From positions 1,539,501-1,603,500 of the forward strand of contig JAQFVV010006246.1 of NCBI GenBank assembly GCA_028023455.1: a stretch of 64,000 nucleotides of DNA. The letters run 5' to 3'. The notes below the pieces were generated by a model. It was not told the origin of the DNA, ran no database searches, and saw only the letters and a program-made list of their open reading frames with translations. This DNA is from Epiperipatus broadwayi (lineage: Eukaryota > Onychophora > Udeonychophora > Euonychophora > Peripatidae). Made by a program: the position numbers and the translations under genes. Shown here in pieces: positions 24,008 through 35,967 of this stretch (within the stretch, counting starts at the first letter, position 1; the number at the start of each line of letters is the position of its first letter).

Positions 24008-24812
24008 ATGGTACTTTGGTATTATTCCTGCTATGACATATTACTCCATTGATGTTTGTATCCAATAATATTCAAAGTTTTTATTTATGGTGTCATGACA
24101 GCTAAGAATCCCAACATGATTAATCCATTCAAATAAACTGACATTTTCCTTCCATTTTAGAAGATATTAAATGGTTTACTTTGTCATAGTGACCCTTCCC
24201 TCCTCACACACAATATAATACATTTCTTGCATCATTTGTAAGTAACACAGTTTTATATTTAAAAATACATTTCCTTTATATATTTGTATTTTGTTTTTTT
24301 AATGCTAAAACTAGGCAATTTTTTTAAAAAAAAAATTTAAAATATAATGTTAAACTTGCAGCAAATGTAACACATTATTTGTAGATATATATATTTTTTT
24401 AATTTAAAAATACAGCAGTAAAAGTAGTTATATTTGTGGGGTTTTTTTGCTAAACTTTATATACATTTACAGATAAAAGTTATTATAAATTGTGGGTTTT
24501 TTAAGAAGATAATTAAATGTAAGATTAAATTTATAGTTCATCATTTTGTTTTTTGTAGTTTGCACATTTCTTGGAGACATTATTTTAAACATATCACAAA
24601 CTTAAAGTAATATGTCATAGCAGGAATAATATCAAAGTATCCTGATGATGTATTATTTACTTTGTAATATGTTTAAAGTAAGCCATCCACAGGATCTGTG
24701 GACAAATTTTATTGATTAAGTTTGTCTGCACATTCCTAGAACATGTTATTTTAAACATATTGCAAACTTGGAGTAGTATGTCATATCAGGAATAATACCA
24801 AAGTACCACCAG
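24008..24812. repeat. Cluster of one repeat in both orientations
   Basis: 24008-24046 (GGTACTTTGGTATTATTCCT, GCTATGACATATTACTCC) is found inverted at 24607-24642 and again at 24770-24810. The latter two belong to a direct repeat of about 90 bp (TTTGCACATTTCTTGGA...AATAATATCAAAGTA at 24555-24645; TCTGCACATTCCTAGAACAT...AATAATACCAAAGTAC at 24717-24812). Confidence 0.75.
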
Positions 24813-25836
24813 GGTTGGTGTTTATTTTGAAACAAATTAGTGCAATATAAATTAATTAAATACTTTTTTCTTTTGGGCTATAATCAGAAATGAATCTGTT
24901 ACAACCAATACATATTTTACTCATTTCCCAATTTCTACATTTGTGTTTTATATGTATGTAAAAATATCAATAGGAGAATAAAAAAGTGATATATATATAA
25001 TCAAAATTTTATATGTACTTCTATTCATATTCAACAGGAAGTTACTTTCATGTTTATTTCTACATATGTCTAGTTTAATTGAATGTACTACTGGAATTTT
25101 TAATAGCTGAATTTTTTTTCAACAGCAATGTCAACTGCATTAACTCATCTATCATCACTTGAATAAAATAACAACATATTTATTACTTATTTTTCCATAT
25201 CCCTCCAGTCTTACTTTGCTTTATTCTATCTCCCTTTTCCAATTTCCCAGATCTCTTCAATAATGTAACTTTAACATGTTCCAATTTTTAATGTGTCATG
25301 TCTTAATGAATGAACTTGATGAGAATTTCACAGGTTTACAACCTGAATAGCCTCATGTCTACTCCTGCCAGGCAAAATACCAAAACCATCCTTAACTAAG
25401 ATCTCAACACCAAATATAATGATTCTGTAAACATACTCATTATAAAACAAGGGAATTATATGGTAAAGTGCTTTCCCATTGCCTTCTTTACCAGCAATAA
25501 TCTCCATAACAGGTTTAATGTGCTAGCTAAATCTCATTAAATAAACCATCTGCTGCTTCCTCCTCATTGTTGTCATCTATAGTTATCTTCTTCTGATTTG
25601 GAAGAATGCTGTTGCTAACCCAGTGGAGTATTGATTTGTTTAATGGTAGTCAACACTCACCATTTTAAGTTTCACTGCCATATAAATTGAAGTATTTTAT
25701 AGATATAAAACAATCCACTATCTCCTTATTTCCTGATAGTGAAGGTTGTCCTATTGTCAGTGACTGTTTATTTACAGTACTTTGCTTATTTACTGCTAAC
25801 CATCATATCTGAGGGGCACCTCTATCCACAACCTGG

Positions 25837-25950
25837 TAATGCTCTGTGTGACACAGGACATGCTCTGAAATTCTGTCCAATCCAAACATGTGAGATGCTC
25901 TGGGTGGCATGGAACTTATGCTCTGAAATCCAGTTCAACCCAGATGTGAG
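25837..25950. repeat. Two-copy tandem repeat, about 57 bp
   Basis: Two units built on ATGCTCTG...ATGCTCTGAAAT...CAAACATGTGAG / CCCAGATGTGAG. A 71-codon open frame (25739-25954) crosses it but has no family resemblance and is likely chance. Confidence 0.6.
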
Positions 25951-27779
25951 ATAGATTTAAATTATGGAATTGGTTAATATTGGGAATGGAAAATATTATA
26001 GATCATTTTTAAATAGATGTACATTGTTTTGTGGGAAAATTGTATTAAGTTTATTGTAAGAAAATTAAAAATGCTGAATGAGAAATTCATGCTGAAAGGT
26101 TTGAATATAGTAATTATTTGGTGTACTTTTTTAAAAATATTTAAATGGTTCTATTTTTTGAGAGTTTGTAAGAAGTTTAAGATTCAGAAGTGATAGAATT
26201 GAGTGTGATCATGAATCTTAAGTTTCAAAATTATGTTTCGCTATCACAACTCCAAGTATTTTTTTCAGTTACACAAATATGCACTTATTAAGGATTGAAT
26301 AAATATGTAAAGACAATATTTGAGTAACCAAAAAAATAAAAAAATTATTAAAGTAAAAAATAATTAAAAAACAAAAAAATATAATGAAAAGTTGTATTTA
26401 TTAACTACTTATAATTAATAAGAAGTATGCCAGGTTTTATGAAAGGAATTGATTTACCACATGGTAAGTTATATTTTGAGGAGGAAAAAGAATCATAAAA
26501 ATTATGCAAATAACAAAGAGAAATCTTGTGGCAAATATGTAATCAGTAGAATAGATTAATCATGAAAAGATGAGTTGGTAGAAGATTTAGATGTAGAAAA
26601 TGAACACTTATGATGCAACATTGAAGGATAAAAACATTTTTTAATTGGAAAGTTTGGAGACAAAGAAAGACAGGATAAAAATGGCATAAAAAATAATGTA
26701 AATTATTGGAAAAGATTATTATGGGAATTCAGATAAAAGAATAAATAGGATTATAGCAAATAAATGAAAAGAAAGTTGGAAGAAAATTTAGACGGTTAAA
26801 ATACTTTATAAAACAAAAATATATCAAATCTGAAAATATATATGATAATCACTGGAGAACTAAGCATTGCATTGATTTTTTTTTTTTATATAGAGTGTAT
26901 GTTTTAAAAGAAGAAAAAATAATTAATATCTAATTATTGTAAAAAAAATATTAATGGAAGTAGAAATTAGAGCACAATAAGGTTTTGAGATATTTATTGG
27001 GTTTTGAGATAGAAACTATGAAGATTATATTGAAATAATAGATGCAAAAAGCACAACAATATTATTTTAATGAATTATTGGTAAAATTGAATTATGGGAT
27101 AATAAAGCATTATAATGGATGATATTTCTAGATTGATTTGATAAAGAGAAAATGATTCCAAAAATCATTTTTACATCATGTAAGATATATAATATTTAAT
27201 TTTAGCAATGTATGTCATTTAAAAATATAGAATTTATCCATAATTGTATAAATGTTTTTATATCTCAGCCAAAGGCTGCAAGTTATACAACTATGAATAA
27301 TTAACATTTGCAGTCTTTTTATTACATATAACTCAAATTATACAATCTATTCTTATCATTGCAAATGTTATTATAATATGATTATTTATATACATAAAAC
27401 TAAGAAACATAGTCTTTCTCAAAAGTCTAATGCTTCCCAAGTGAAACATTATTTGAATTTTTTGAAGGCAGAATGAATGTGGGCGAGTATGATCATTATG
27501 GCAAATGAAACTAAATTATTCACTTATTTCTGGGACTTTTTAACATCATTGTTTAAAGCAATGATTGATGATCAAAGGCAAAGAGTAGTAAGAATTTCCT
27601 CATTGCAGAGCTTTTGAAAATGATATTGTATTTAACTATCTACAACTGCAAACAGATTTCATTTGAGCAAAAAAAGATGGCATAGGTTGGAAGAAAAATA
27701 TCTAATATTAAGCAGTTTATTGTCAGACTTCAAATAATGATGAATGGATAATTGATTTGTAAAGTGGTCATTTAATTTC

Positions 27780-28950
27780 TTATAAAAACATAAATATTTC
27801 AAACATATGAAAAATGGATTAATTGTAAAGATTGATGGTATATCAGTTAGAATAACAAGATTAGTTATTCAACTTAATAGAAGCATGAAATCAAATAATT
27901 CTAGTTTATGCTTTAATTAATGCTTATTATCATGAAGTAGAGTATATAAAAGTAGAGAAATACTTTGTGGAAAAGAAAAAGTATATATGTTATGATTTAA
28001 TTTAAAAAAAAAAAAAAAAAAACAATTCAAAATAGAAATAGACATGAAAATATCCACATGTTGATATAGCAGAGTTAGATTATGTTTTAATAAATAGAAT
28101 ATATATGTTTCAACACTAATGCACTGATAGATTTATCACAGATAGTGATCATAGATTAGTGAGATACAAATAAAGTGTTGTTATACTGGAGAAGCAAAAG
28201 TTACTAGGAAATAAATTATTATCAATTGACACTTCTAATCTTCAGAAATATTATAATGAATTTAAACATAAATTTGGCAAATAATTTTAGAATATTAACA
28301 GATTGTGATAATAGTTCAGTCTTGAATGAATTGAATAAGAAAATATCTAATCCTTTTTTTAATGCCAGCTATAAATATAAATAATATAAAAAATATATCT
28401 TCCAATAAATTTTCAAAAAACTATGAAATATATGGAAAAACTAAGAATATAAAAATATTGAAAATAGTCCATGTAGTAGAATTGAATATTTAGAATTATA
28501 TAGTAGTACAAAAAATATTAATGGAGATGTAAGGAAATATAACTATAAAGTAGTTAAAAAAACTATAAAAAATAAATAAAAAGTTTTAAAAATATAAAGG
28601 CACTATACAAGTAAATTGAGAGTCATAATCTATAAATCTCCAACATATTAGCAACTTGTATTCATTGTTTTTTCACTACAATTTTTTTTAATACTTGGAT
28701 ATGCCTTAAGTTTGAACAGGAAATATTTACTACTTCTCACATATAGATCTAAGACTTGGGCATTAGCAAAAAGTAATATGGAGATTTCACATCTAATAAG
28801 GACAGTGCATGTTGGGAACTGAATCCTAAGAGATTGAAAAAGACCTAGAAAAAAAAGTAATGAGATGAATGAAATAAGGAAGTTTACTGAATGTTGTTGA
28901 AGAGAGAAGTTTGGAACAACTGAATAAATTTATAGAAGCCTACATCCTGC
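27780..28950 (+). pseudogene. RTE-type LINE, endonuclease joined to C-terminus by internal deletion
   Basis: Decayed coding sequence, + strand. About 28065-28175 reads HVDIAELDYVLINR and then TDSDHRLVRY, the (I/L)DY-(I/V)-L-(T/V)-NR and GSDHR-(L/M)-V motifs of the RTE/BovB-class apurinic endonuclease; LGNKLLSIDTSNLQ follows. Upstream (27830-27900) RLVIQLNR resembles the beta strand before VYAPT. At about 28735-28800 TYRSKTWALAKSNME matches TYGSETW-(A/T)-L-T at the C-terminal end of RTE ORF2. The whole RT core (about 500 codons) is missing between them. Many stops, and a run of 20 A at 28002-28021. The intact protein would nick DNA and reverse-transcribe its own RNA; this copy cannot. Confidence 0.75.
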
Positions 28951-29664
28951 AGTGAACTGATAATAGTTGGTAATGATAAATATGTTTGTGAATCCAATAA
29001 TTTACTGGGTTAGGCAGATCAACATGTTTTACTATTATTAAATATATGATTACAATTATATATTAGAATATTATAATAATTACATTTATTTAGTTATTAA
29101 ATACATTAGCAGCAAATACTATTTACCTTTGTATCTAATAGCTAGCAATCAAATAACATCAAATATTTCATTGTGTTTTTGACTGATCATTAATTATCTT
29201 TTTTTAATATATATATATATATTGTAACGATCCAGAAAAGGTAGACTAAAGGTAGCTGTACTACAGGGCGCCATCTAGGCATTTGAACCTAGAAAAATTT
29301 ATAAAGTAGGCAGATACGTAAGTCCAAAAAAAAAAAAATTTTTTTTTTGTTAAATATTTTGGTTCCGGTCGTTAGCCCATGTCACTAGCTCAGTGGAATA
29401 GCAGAGATTAAATAATATAATCTAAGAGTATATAAAAAAAAGAATAAAATAAGCCATTGCCAGTAATTAGCATACAAACATTTATTTATGCACATATATA
29501 TATATATAAGATTGAAAATTGTTTTAGTATCAGTTTACATTTTAACATTTAACATTATTTTTAACTTTACTTTAGATTTTAATTTACATTTAATTTCTAT
29601 TATATTATAAGTTTACATTTTAATTAAGTTCGCAGAGATGGAATTATAAAAATTTGTTTTAATA

Positions 29665-29934
29665 ATGTTGAGTATAGATCGGTTACATAGATTACAACGG
29701 TTAAAAACATTTCAAAATAAATATAAACGATCAAAATATAAAATCATTGATACCGACAATTGCAGAGGGAAATTTATAAGTAACCCAATAGTATTCACCA
29801 TAAGATACTTGCATTGTCACCAATATCTTAAAAGACATCTGAATAAATACATTATAGATACTCACCATAAGGTATCATTATTTATCGAATGTCTATATAT
29901 TTTGATCAAATATGAAAACCCAAAACATACTTAA
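29665..29934 (+). CDS. Hypothetical ORF inside the 2.2-kb element
   Basis: 89 codons, ATG to TAA. The N-terminus MLSIDRLHRLQRLKTFQ is basic and leucine-rich; it is echoed about 330 bp downstream in another frame by a similar LSMNRLHRFALE (from about 30000), suggesting an internal duplication. CRGKFISNP and YLHCHQYLKRH add Cys and His residues but no recognised finger. No homologue is known to me. Probably a remnant of element coding capacity, not a host gene. Translation is unproven. Confidence 0.3.
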   Translation: MLSIDRLHRLQRLKTFQNKYKRSKYKIIDTDNCRGKFISNPIVFTIRYLHCHQYLKRHLNKYIIDTHHKVSLFIECLYILIKYENPKHT

Positions 29935-30104
29935 CTGATAACCAATCCATGCAAGCGTCTATAAACAACTTAAATTTAATGCATTTTTATTTAGGGTTGA
30001 GTATGAATAGACTACATAGATTTGCATTAGAAAATAAAATATTCTATCCCTATTTAACCTTAGGCTAAAATCCGCAGTCAAACTGGCATCAATTCATCTG
30101 ATAT

Positions 30105-30472
30105 ATCGATGTATTCAATGTAATACGGAATACGGCAGCACCAAAAAGATTAAGAGAAGACATTGATTCTCGTCAGATAGGAATATTACATCTATCTAAC
30201 AAGAAGAATAATAAAAAAAAACTCCATAGAAAGGAACTGCGTTCTCCGTCTTATAATTCCTTCTATAGGCAAACGGGTGAGTGCGGCGTATATATAAACG
30301 ATTCTGCCAGTAGTGAATCTCCGACTTCATCTACTAACTACATCAATATATCCAATACATTGACCCAATTTAACAACGACACAAATAACCTAAGATTACC
30401 CTCCCCTAATATAACTTTACAAATCTATACAGCCAATCATGCCCGACTTAAGTTTAACATTGATATATTTTA
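30105..30472 (+). pseudogene. Open coding-like stretch without start, in the 2.2-kb element
   Basis: About 120 codons open to TAA at 30470-30472, with no early ATG. The product is basic then Ser/Asn/Thr-rich: APKRLREDIDSRQIGILHLS, KKLHRKELRSPSY, ESPTSSTNYINIS, and the end ARLKFNIDIF. Codon use is less AT-biased than flanking intron DNA, which argues for past coding. Function not recognised. Confidence 0.35.
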
Positions 30473-31452
30473 ATTTATCGGAAAACAGAAATCATAAATA
30501 AACTTAAAGAACAAAATTAAATAAATGGAAATGATTTTAAATAAATAAATAAAAAATACATCAAATAACATTATTAATAAAGAATTTAGTTTGGTCAGAT
30601 AGGATTCTATTGCATTATTTACTAAAAAGTTTTAAAATTTAGAGTTCTTATTGTTTCAAGTAAATATAAAGTTCTTACGATTTTTAAAATGTCCAACTTT
30701 ATCCATTGCTTGCCATGAACGTGAATTCCCATGCTGTCCTAAAGAGGTTGATATTCTGAAGGCTGATTTATTTATCCATCCGGAGATTTTTGCTTTAACT
30801 AGTCCTCAATGTAGAAAACGATAGTTCATTTCTCTTTCTTTCTTAGCAGAACTGAAGGGATTGAAGAGTGTGTCTTTTCAATCCCTTCTCCTTCACTTCA
30901 GCACTAACACATATCTGTCACATCGTAAATAATCTATCATCCTTAATAATTACCAAACTTGTCTTTTTATATTAATCTGAAGAATTGAATGTACATTGCG
31001 TCATCGATGAGATGGTCTTTTCGCTGAGGTCGATTCCATTATTTTTCTCTTCATTGGCTATTAGTTTCTATTGTTTTCCTATCTGACCGATGCTTTTACA
31101 TTTAAATGCCCAAGGCTAGTTTACATTTAACTAATTAAAACAATCATTTCCATTTCTGATTAATTAATGTGTTTTCCAAGATTAAAGATATATTTTTATC
31201 TCTAAATCTTTTTAAGTTTTTGTTTTTAAAATACCTTTCTATTTTTAATAAAGTTTTATTTTAATAATTTTTTTTTTTTTATCTGTGTGATTTATATATA
31301 CGAGTTTAAGATGATATTTAATTTCAATTTTTAATTCTTAAAGAAAATTTTTTAAATGCAAACTTCTTATTTTAACTTCATGTTTAATAATAAAAAAAAA
31401 CAATGTAACATCGTCTGTGCTCGTTACAATATATATATATAATGCATTATAG

Positions 31453-31634
31453 GATGTGGTGGTATTTTGAAAAATGATCAAGGAAAATTTTCCTCACCTA
31501 ATTATCCCAATAGTTATCCATTGAATAAAGTTTGTGAGTGGAAAATTGTTGTTGAATTTGGAAAATCAGTTCAGTTAACAGTTGAAGACTTCCAAATGGA
31601 ATCACATAGGGATTGTCAATATGATGCTCTGGAG
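31453..31634 (+). CDS. CUB domain B, first half (internal exon)
   Basis: Acceptor CATTATAG|GA at 31451-31452, donor GAG|GTAAAA at 31635 (a weak donor). Phase 1 in, phase 0 out, 60 codons, the same layout as 7049-7230. It starts with the canonical CGGI, followed by FSSPNYPNSYP, the second Cys in VCEWKI, and DFQMESHRDCQYDALE containing the third Cys and the Ca2+-site Glu and Asp. Partner half: 39910-40078. The apparent ATG and stop in an open frame here (31467 and 31694) are within the exon and the intron and have no meaning for the transcript. Confidence 0.94.
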
Positions 31635-32099
31635 GTAAAAATTATATGGATTTATTATTATTTTTTAATTATTTTGCAGATTATTGCTGAATAATTTGAA
31701 GCTAAAATTAGATTATTAGGATATTCTTAGATTATTATCTTTCTGGTTTGTTCTTATTATTTTATCATGTACTGTTTTATGATTTACATTTATTCAATGA
31801 TTATTAATTTTACTAAATTAACAGGAATTATTATTTTTATAGGTAATAACTGTGAATTATTATAAGTTTTCATTATTAATGTGATTAATATCATTATTTC
31901 TATTTACATATTTCATATTTTTCAGAATTATTGAATGATTTTTTTAAAAAGTGAAAATAGTAGTAAATTATCCTTGTCAATCATTTCTATATTGGTTAAA
32001 GTGCCTATTGCTTGCAAACTTACTTTTCAGCATATCCTTCAATGTGTTGTTTGTGGATATTCTAGTAATAACTGCTGCATAAATAATTGATATAATAAG

Positions 32100-33860
32100 G
32101 CAATTTACTACTAAATTTATAGCTGATGTACAATAATATGAAAAGAAAAGAAGGAATATAAGAATATCTTTAAGTGATCTATTTAAAAGAGTTAAATATC
32201 TGAAAGTTTGTAAAATGTAAGAAAAACAATTAATAATGATATAAGAAAATACAACTGTGAATTGGCATATAAAAACATAAAAGAAAACCTAAGTCTTAAA
32301 AACAAAACATAACGCCATCATATAGAAAGAAAAATTGTTTAAGTAATAAGAAAACATTGCTAAAAAGAGCTTTGTGAAGTATATGGAAGGTATTTAAAAA
32401 GATAAATATTGTTATAAAAATAAAAAAATTAAGTAGTTTTTAAATTATAACATTCTTTAAAGCACCAAGTATTTTAAATAAAGAAGTATAAAGTGAAATT
32501 AAATCTATGAAGAATGGTTTGGAGAATTATTATTGTTAGTTTAAAAAAAAAGGTGAAGATATAGAAAATTGTTGATAAACTTTGTATCATGTGTCTTAAT
32601 AATAAAAATGTACTAGATGATTGAAATAATGCAGTCTTGAGAATGATATTTAAGAATGATGAAAAAGAAGATATTAGAAAATCTATACAAGAATTGACAG
32701 ACCAAAGAGAATATTAAAAATTCTATTCAAGAACTGATGTACAAAAAAATTTGGACTCAAATAAATCAAAATAACAATATAAATTTAAAACTGGTTAAGC
32801 ACAGAAAAATACATCCATATATTAAAAGAAAATGGCAGTGAGTATGAGTTGACACTATATTTGAGTATGTATATTATTATCAAAAGGCAATATCATCAAA
32901 TTTTGAGACATTTTTGAGTGATTAGATTATATCATGAAACTAGAAAATGCTTATGTACAAAAATGGAAAGCTAGGGAAATAAAAAATAAATGGACCTTTT
33001 TTGAAGCATTAGATTTTGCACAGGATGTGTTTGTTTTTTTTAATAATGCTTAAGAATTTTAGAAAGCATTATAAGAGTTGTTAAAACAGGCAATACTCTC
33101 TATACAGTAGTGCAAAACAGAGTAATCAATGGATGCACTGAGTGGCACTACTCTATGGAGAGTTTTGCCTGTTTTAACAAGCATAAGAAATGGTCATGTG
33201 ATGTTTAGTGGCATTATAAGAGTTATAAGATGAAATCAAGAAAGTAGTATTAAAAATAAGTGCTAAATAATGTAAGAGTAAATTAATATTTAGAAGTATT
33301 TTACAATGGAGACAGTAATAATTAATAGTAATGAATTGAAAGTTAATAACTAATTCAGAGGAACTTGGATGGGATTTTGATAAAAAATATGCAAAAGGAA
33401 ATATGTCTACGTATGTAATAAAAAAATTTAATAGTGTGTTCTACCATTTCATACATTTGGATTGAAATTTAACACAAGGTTTATATAAAGATTTCAGATC
33501 ACACAACAAAATAAGAAAAAAATAATTTGGAAGTAAAATGGAAAGATCATAAGTGAAACATATACTTGGAAGAACAAATAGATATAGAAATACATTGTTG
33601 AAAAATTAAGAAGCTGAAATGGAACTGGATTGGAGATATTTTTAGAACAGATGATTATAGATGGATAGTTGAAATCTTGGATTGGGCATCTAGATATTGT
33701 ACAATATCAAGAAAGAGATTATGTACGAGATTGTCAGAAAAATTTTGCTGGGATGATGTGAAGAGAATATCCAACAGAAAAAATGGATTAAATGTGAGAG
33801 GACATTCATCTAGAAGTGAGTCAGGAATAATTAAAGATGATGATATAATACAATTTTTTT
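32100..33860 (+). pseudogene. RTE-type LINE reverse transcriptase and C-terminus, decayed
   Basis: Conceptual translation follows RTE ORF2. About 32455-32520 gives LNKEV plus EIKSMKNGLEN, the E-(V/I)-x(4)-MKNGK-(A/S)-G-x-D region. About 32590-32640 gives MCLNNKNVLDD then NNAV (C-x-VP-DDW-x-x-A type). About 33005-33030 gives FFEALDFAQDV, a decayed LDFADD catalytic box in which the first Asp is replaced by Gln. The C-terminus (33610-33790) gives WNWIGDIFRTDDYRWIVEI and CWDDVKRI, the W-x-W-x-GH-(I/V)-x-R-x(2)-D-x-RW and RW-x-DD motifs. Multiple stops. A 131-bp fold-back element is inserted at 33080. Confidence 0.82.
33080..33210. mobile_element. Fold-back element nested in the RTE copy, 14-bp duplication
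   Basis: The insert begins GTTAAAACAGGCAATACTCT and ends CATGTGATGTTTAGTG, and is flanked by identical GCATTATAAGAGTT at 33066-33079 and 33211-33224. Inside, TAAAACAGGCAA...TTGCCTGTTTTA is an inverted repeat. The right end continues 30-odd bases beyond the arm that the left end lacks, and matches the tail of the full-length relative at 52361-52684. The left end is thus truncated. Confidence 0.85.
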
Positions 33861-35071
33861 GAAGTGTCCCTTTTTTGAGTAAATATTGTGTGTGTGCTTT
33901 TAAAGAATTAAATAGTAGATTCTATAAAATTTAAATTTACTAATCTTTTAAAATCGTTCTCATTTTTGATGTAAAATATTTTGATCAACTTTATTATATT
34001 ATTCTTTATAATCTTGTGTTTTGAATAATGGATGATTCATTTGTTTAGTATTCTGCATATCCCATCATTCTAGATTATTTCTAAAATAATGATTTTAATA
34101 AACATGCTGCTTTTTATCATCTCTATATTGTTTAGGTCAACTCTCACATTCAAATGTTTTTTATACTTTTGTTGTTGTTAAAATGTAAATAATGACAAAC
34201 TAATTTAAAGAAGTATTTATGAATCAAATTTAACTATTTATAAAACATGTTTACATCAACAAAAAGACAATAGGAGATTGTAGAGAGATTAAAACTTTTT
34301 TACTTTTTTGTAATTGAAATTAGAATTAATAAATATAGATAATGAAAAGATAAATTTCTCAGAAAGTCACAAAACAAATTGTTCTTGAATTCAGTAATCT
34401 TTAACTCTTTGAGTTATCAATATTAAGTTCTATATATGAAAGACTCTGATAAAATATAATTCAATCAGAGCGAGATGTTAATCTAAGTCTGTGAATCAAT
34501 CTTTTATAAATTTTAATTTATACAAAATGTTTAAATAATAGTTAATTTTCAGCTAATTTACACATATTTATATTAAAATGAGCTGTTCAATTTTTAAGAA
34601 ATATTAACTGTGTGTAAGTGCATGTGGTTATAAAAGAAACCAATTTATATATGTAAATTTTATTTTGCCAAATTTTTACAATAACAGAACTCATCTTTTA
34701 AAAATATTTTATTTGTAATAAATTTATTAACAATTAAAATAAATGAAATGTACACATAAATAATAAATATAAACATTGATATACAAATTTCTAATAAGTA
34801 CACAAAATTTAATAATCTTCTATTGGAAGTATTTCAGTCTTGGAATTAAAAAAAACATATTCTGTATCTAAAGTTACTACATAATTTTTACCATTCTCAC
34901 AAGTTGTGTGATATGAGTGCATCCTAAATATTCTAGCGTCTTTTAAGCAAAATGGTTATCAGATCCTAAGATTACATCCACATTCTCAATATAATAAATT
35001 TATTTGGAGTTTGTTTCTAGTTCAAAAAATCAAATTTTAAATGTAAAGTCAATTTCTTTTTATGTGTCATA

Positions 35072-35130
35072 GCATCAGCCGGGAAGCATCCCCGCTAACC
35101 CGGGACAACTGCTTGAAAAGCAACTGTCAC
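35072..35130 (-). repeat. tRNA-derived SINE-like relic
   Basis: On the - strand, CTTTTCAAGCAGTTG, CCCGGGTTAGCGGGG and CTTCCCGGCTGATGC recall a tRNA anticodon-to-acceptor half. The last block is shared with the relic at 53636-53724 (CTTCCCAGCTGATGC). Strongly decayed and without a 5' half. Confidence 0.45.
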
Positions 35131-35445
35131 TTTCTTTAGTTATTGGAATTTGAGTTTTTCCAATTATTGATTAGTTGGTAGTAATTTGATACATCACTTA
35201 GTAATAAAAAATAATGAAAAATAAATAGTTCTATATTGTTGATAAAGTCAGAAGTTAGTAGGTCTTCAATATTTTGTGAAATATCATCTTTAAAGCAATT
35301 TATAGTTTGAAATAATTCAATTGCTGTAACAGAAAAGAATTCAAACTTCTTAAATGAGACATAGTAAATATCTTTGTTATATCATGTAATACTGATCAGT
35401 TGGATCTCTATTAACTGGTACAATTACTTATTTGGTATTCTGATG

Positions 35446-35830
35446 CTATATAGATAGGGTACTAATATTTAATTTATTCTGAAAAAATATTGTGGAAAAA
35501 AAAGTTTTTTCGTTAGGAATGTCATCATAGTTTTTGCCATCTAATATTGGCTCAAGTAATAGACTATTAAAATATAATCTTATTAATATTAGTGTTTGGA
35601 TGCCATATTTATTATAGTCTTTAGTTTTAAAATAGTCACACAAAATGTTTTCAATACATAATTGGTTGATAGTTAAGGTTCTATATACTTCAAATATTTT
35701 CAAGTCAAAAGATTTAAATGAAATAATTCTTAATGTAAAGTTTTGAAGCACTTGTAAAGATTTCAAGTAATATGCTGCCATACCACCCTATAATGTTATT
35801 CCATATAATCTGATTAAGTATATCTATCAA
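35446..35830 (-). pseudogene. LINE reverse transcriptase C-terminal segment
   Basis: The - strand gives LYGITL-stop-GG followed by MAAYYLKSLQVLQNFTLRII, which fits the YGI-x-x-WGG...L-x-x-LQ-x-x-QN-x-x-(I/L)-RII signature found after the RT core in Jockey/CR1-like LINEs; the Trp of WGG has become a TAG stop. The downstream part (FEVYRTLTINQL, KYGIQT) continues the helical C-terminal domain. A 111-codon frame (35446-35781) survives. Dead copy. Probably the same family as 39300-39760, but too far apart to be one uninterrupted element. Confidence 0.65.
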
Positions 35831-35967
35831 TATACATCCAATAGAATAGATTTTCTATAAAAGATAAAATTTACTTTTCTTAATTTAATTCAAAGGGAAA
35901 GAATATATTTGTATACATTTTCATAAAAATTCTTGTATGATCTATTAACAATTAAAAAATTGCAAAC

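Larger units (their letters stand above)
29223..31428 (+). mobile_element. Unclassified 2.2-kb element, TGTAACGA...TCGTTACA ends
   Basis: The segment begins TGTAACGATCCAG and ends GTGCTCGTTACA, so its tips are inverted repeats (ATTGTAACGA / TCGTTACAAT). It is flanked on both sides by (AT)n, as if inserted into an AT microsatellite. The interior is less AT-rich and contains codon-like stretches (29665-29934 and 30105-30472). No second long terminal repeat is visible inside. Options are a solo LTR of unusual length, a short-TIR DNA element, or a deleted LTR element. The strand is taken from the internal open frames. Confidence 0.6.
19156..31452 (+). other. Intron 2 (between CUB A and CUB B), 12.3 kb
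   Basis: Phase-1 interdomain intron, GTATGT...ATTATAG. Named contents are listed separately: hairpin at 20.9 kb, inverted pair at 22.65-23.24 kb with a long (TA)n, repeats at 24.0-24.8 kb, minisatellite at 25.84 kb, RTE copy 27.8-28.95 kb, and the 2.2-kb element at 29.2-31.4 kb. 19156-20875, 21014-22649 and 23315-24007 show nothing beyond AT-rich sequence. 25120-25700 is less AT-rich and reads like an old dispersed repeat on the - strand, but I cannot assign it. Confidence 0.8.

Noticed and set aside
25739-25954. 71-codon ORF with a hydrophobic start
   Set aside because: Spans a two-copy tandem repeat and lacks splice or family support; a secreted small protein is possible but unsupported.
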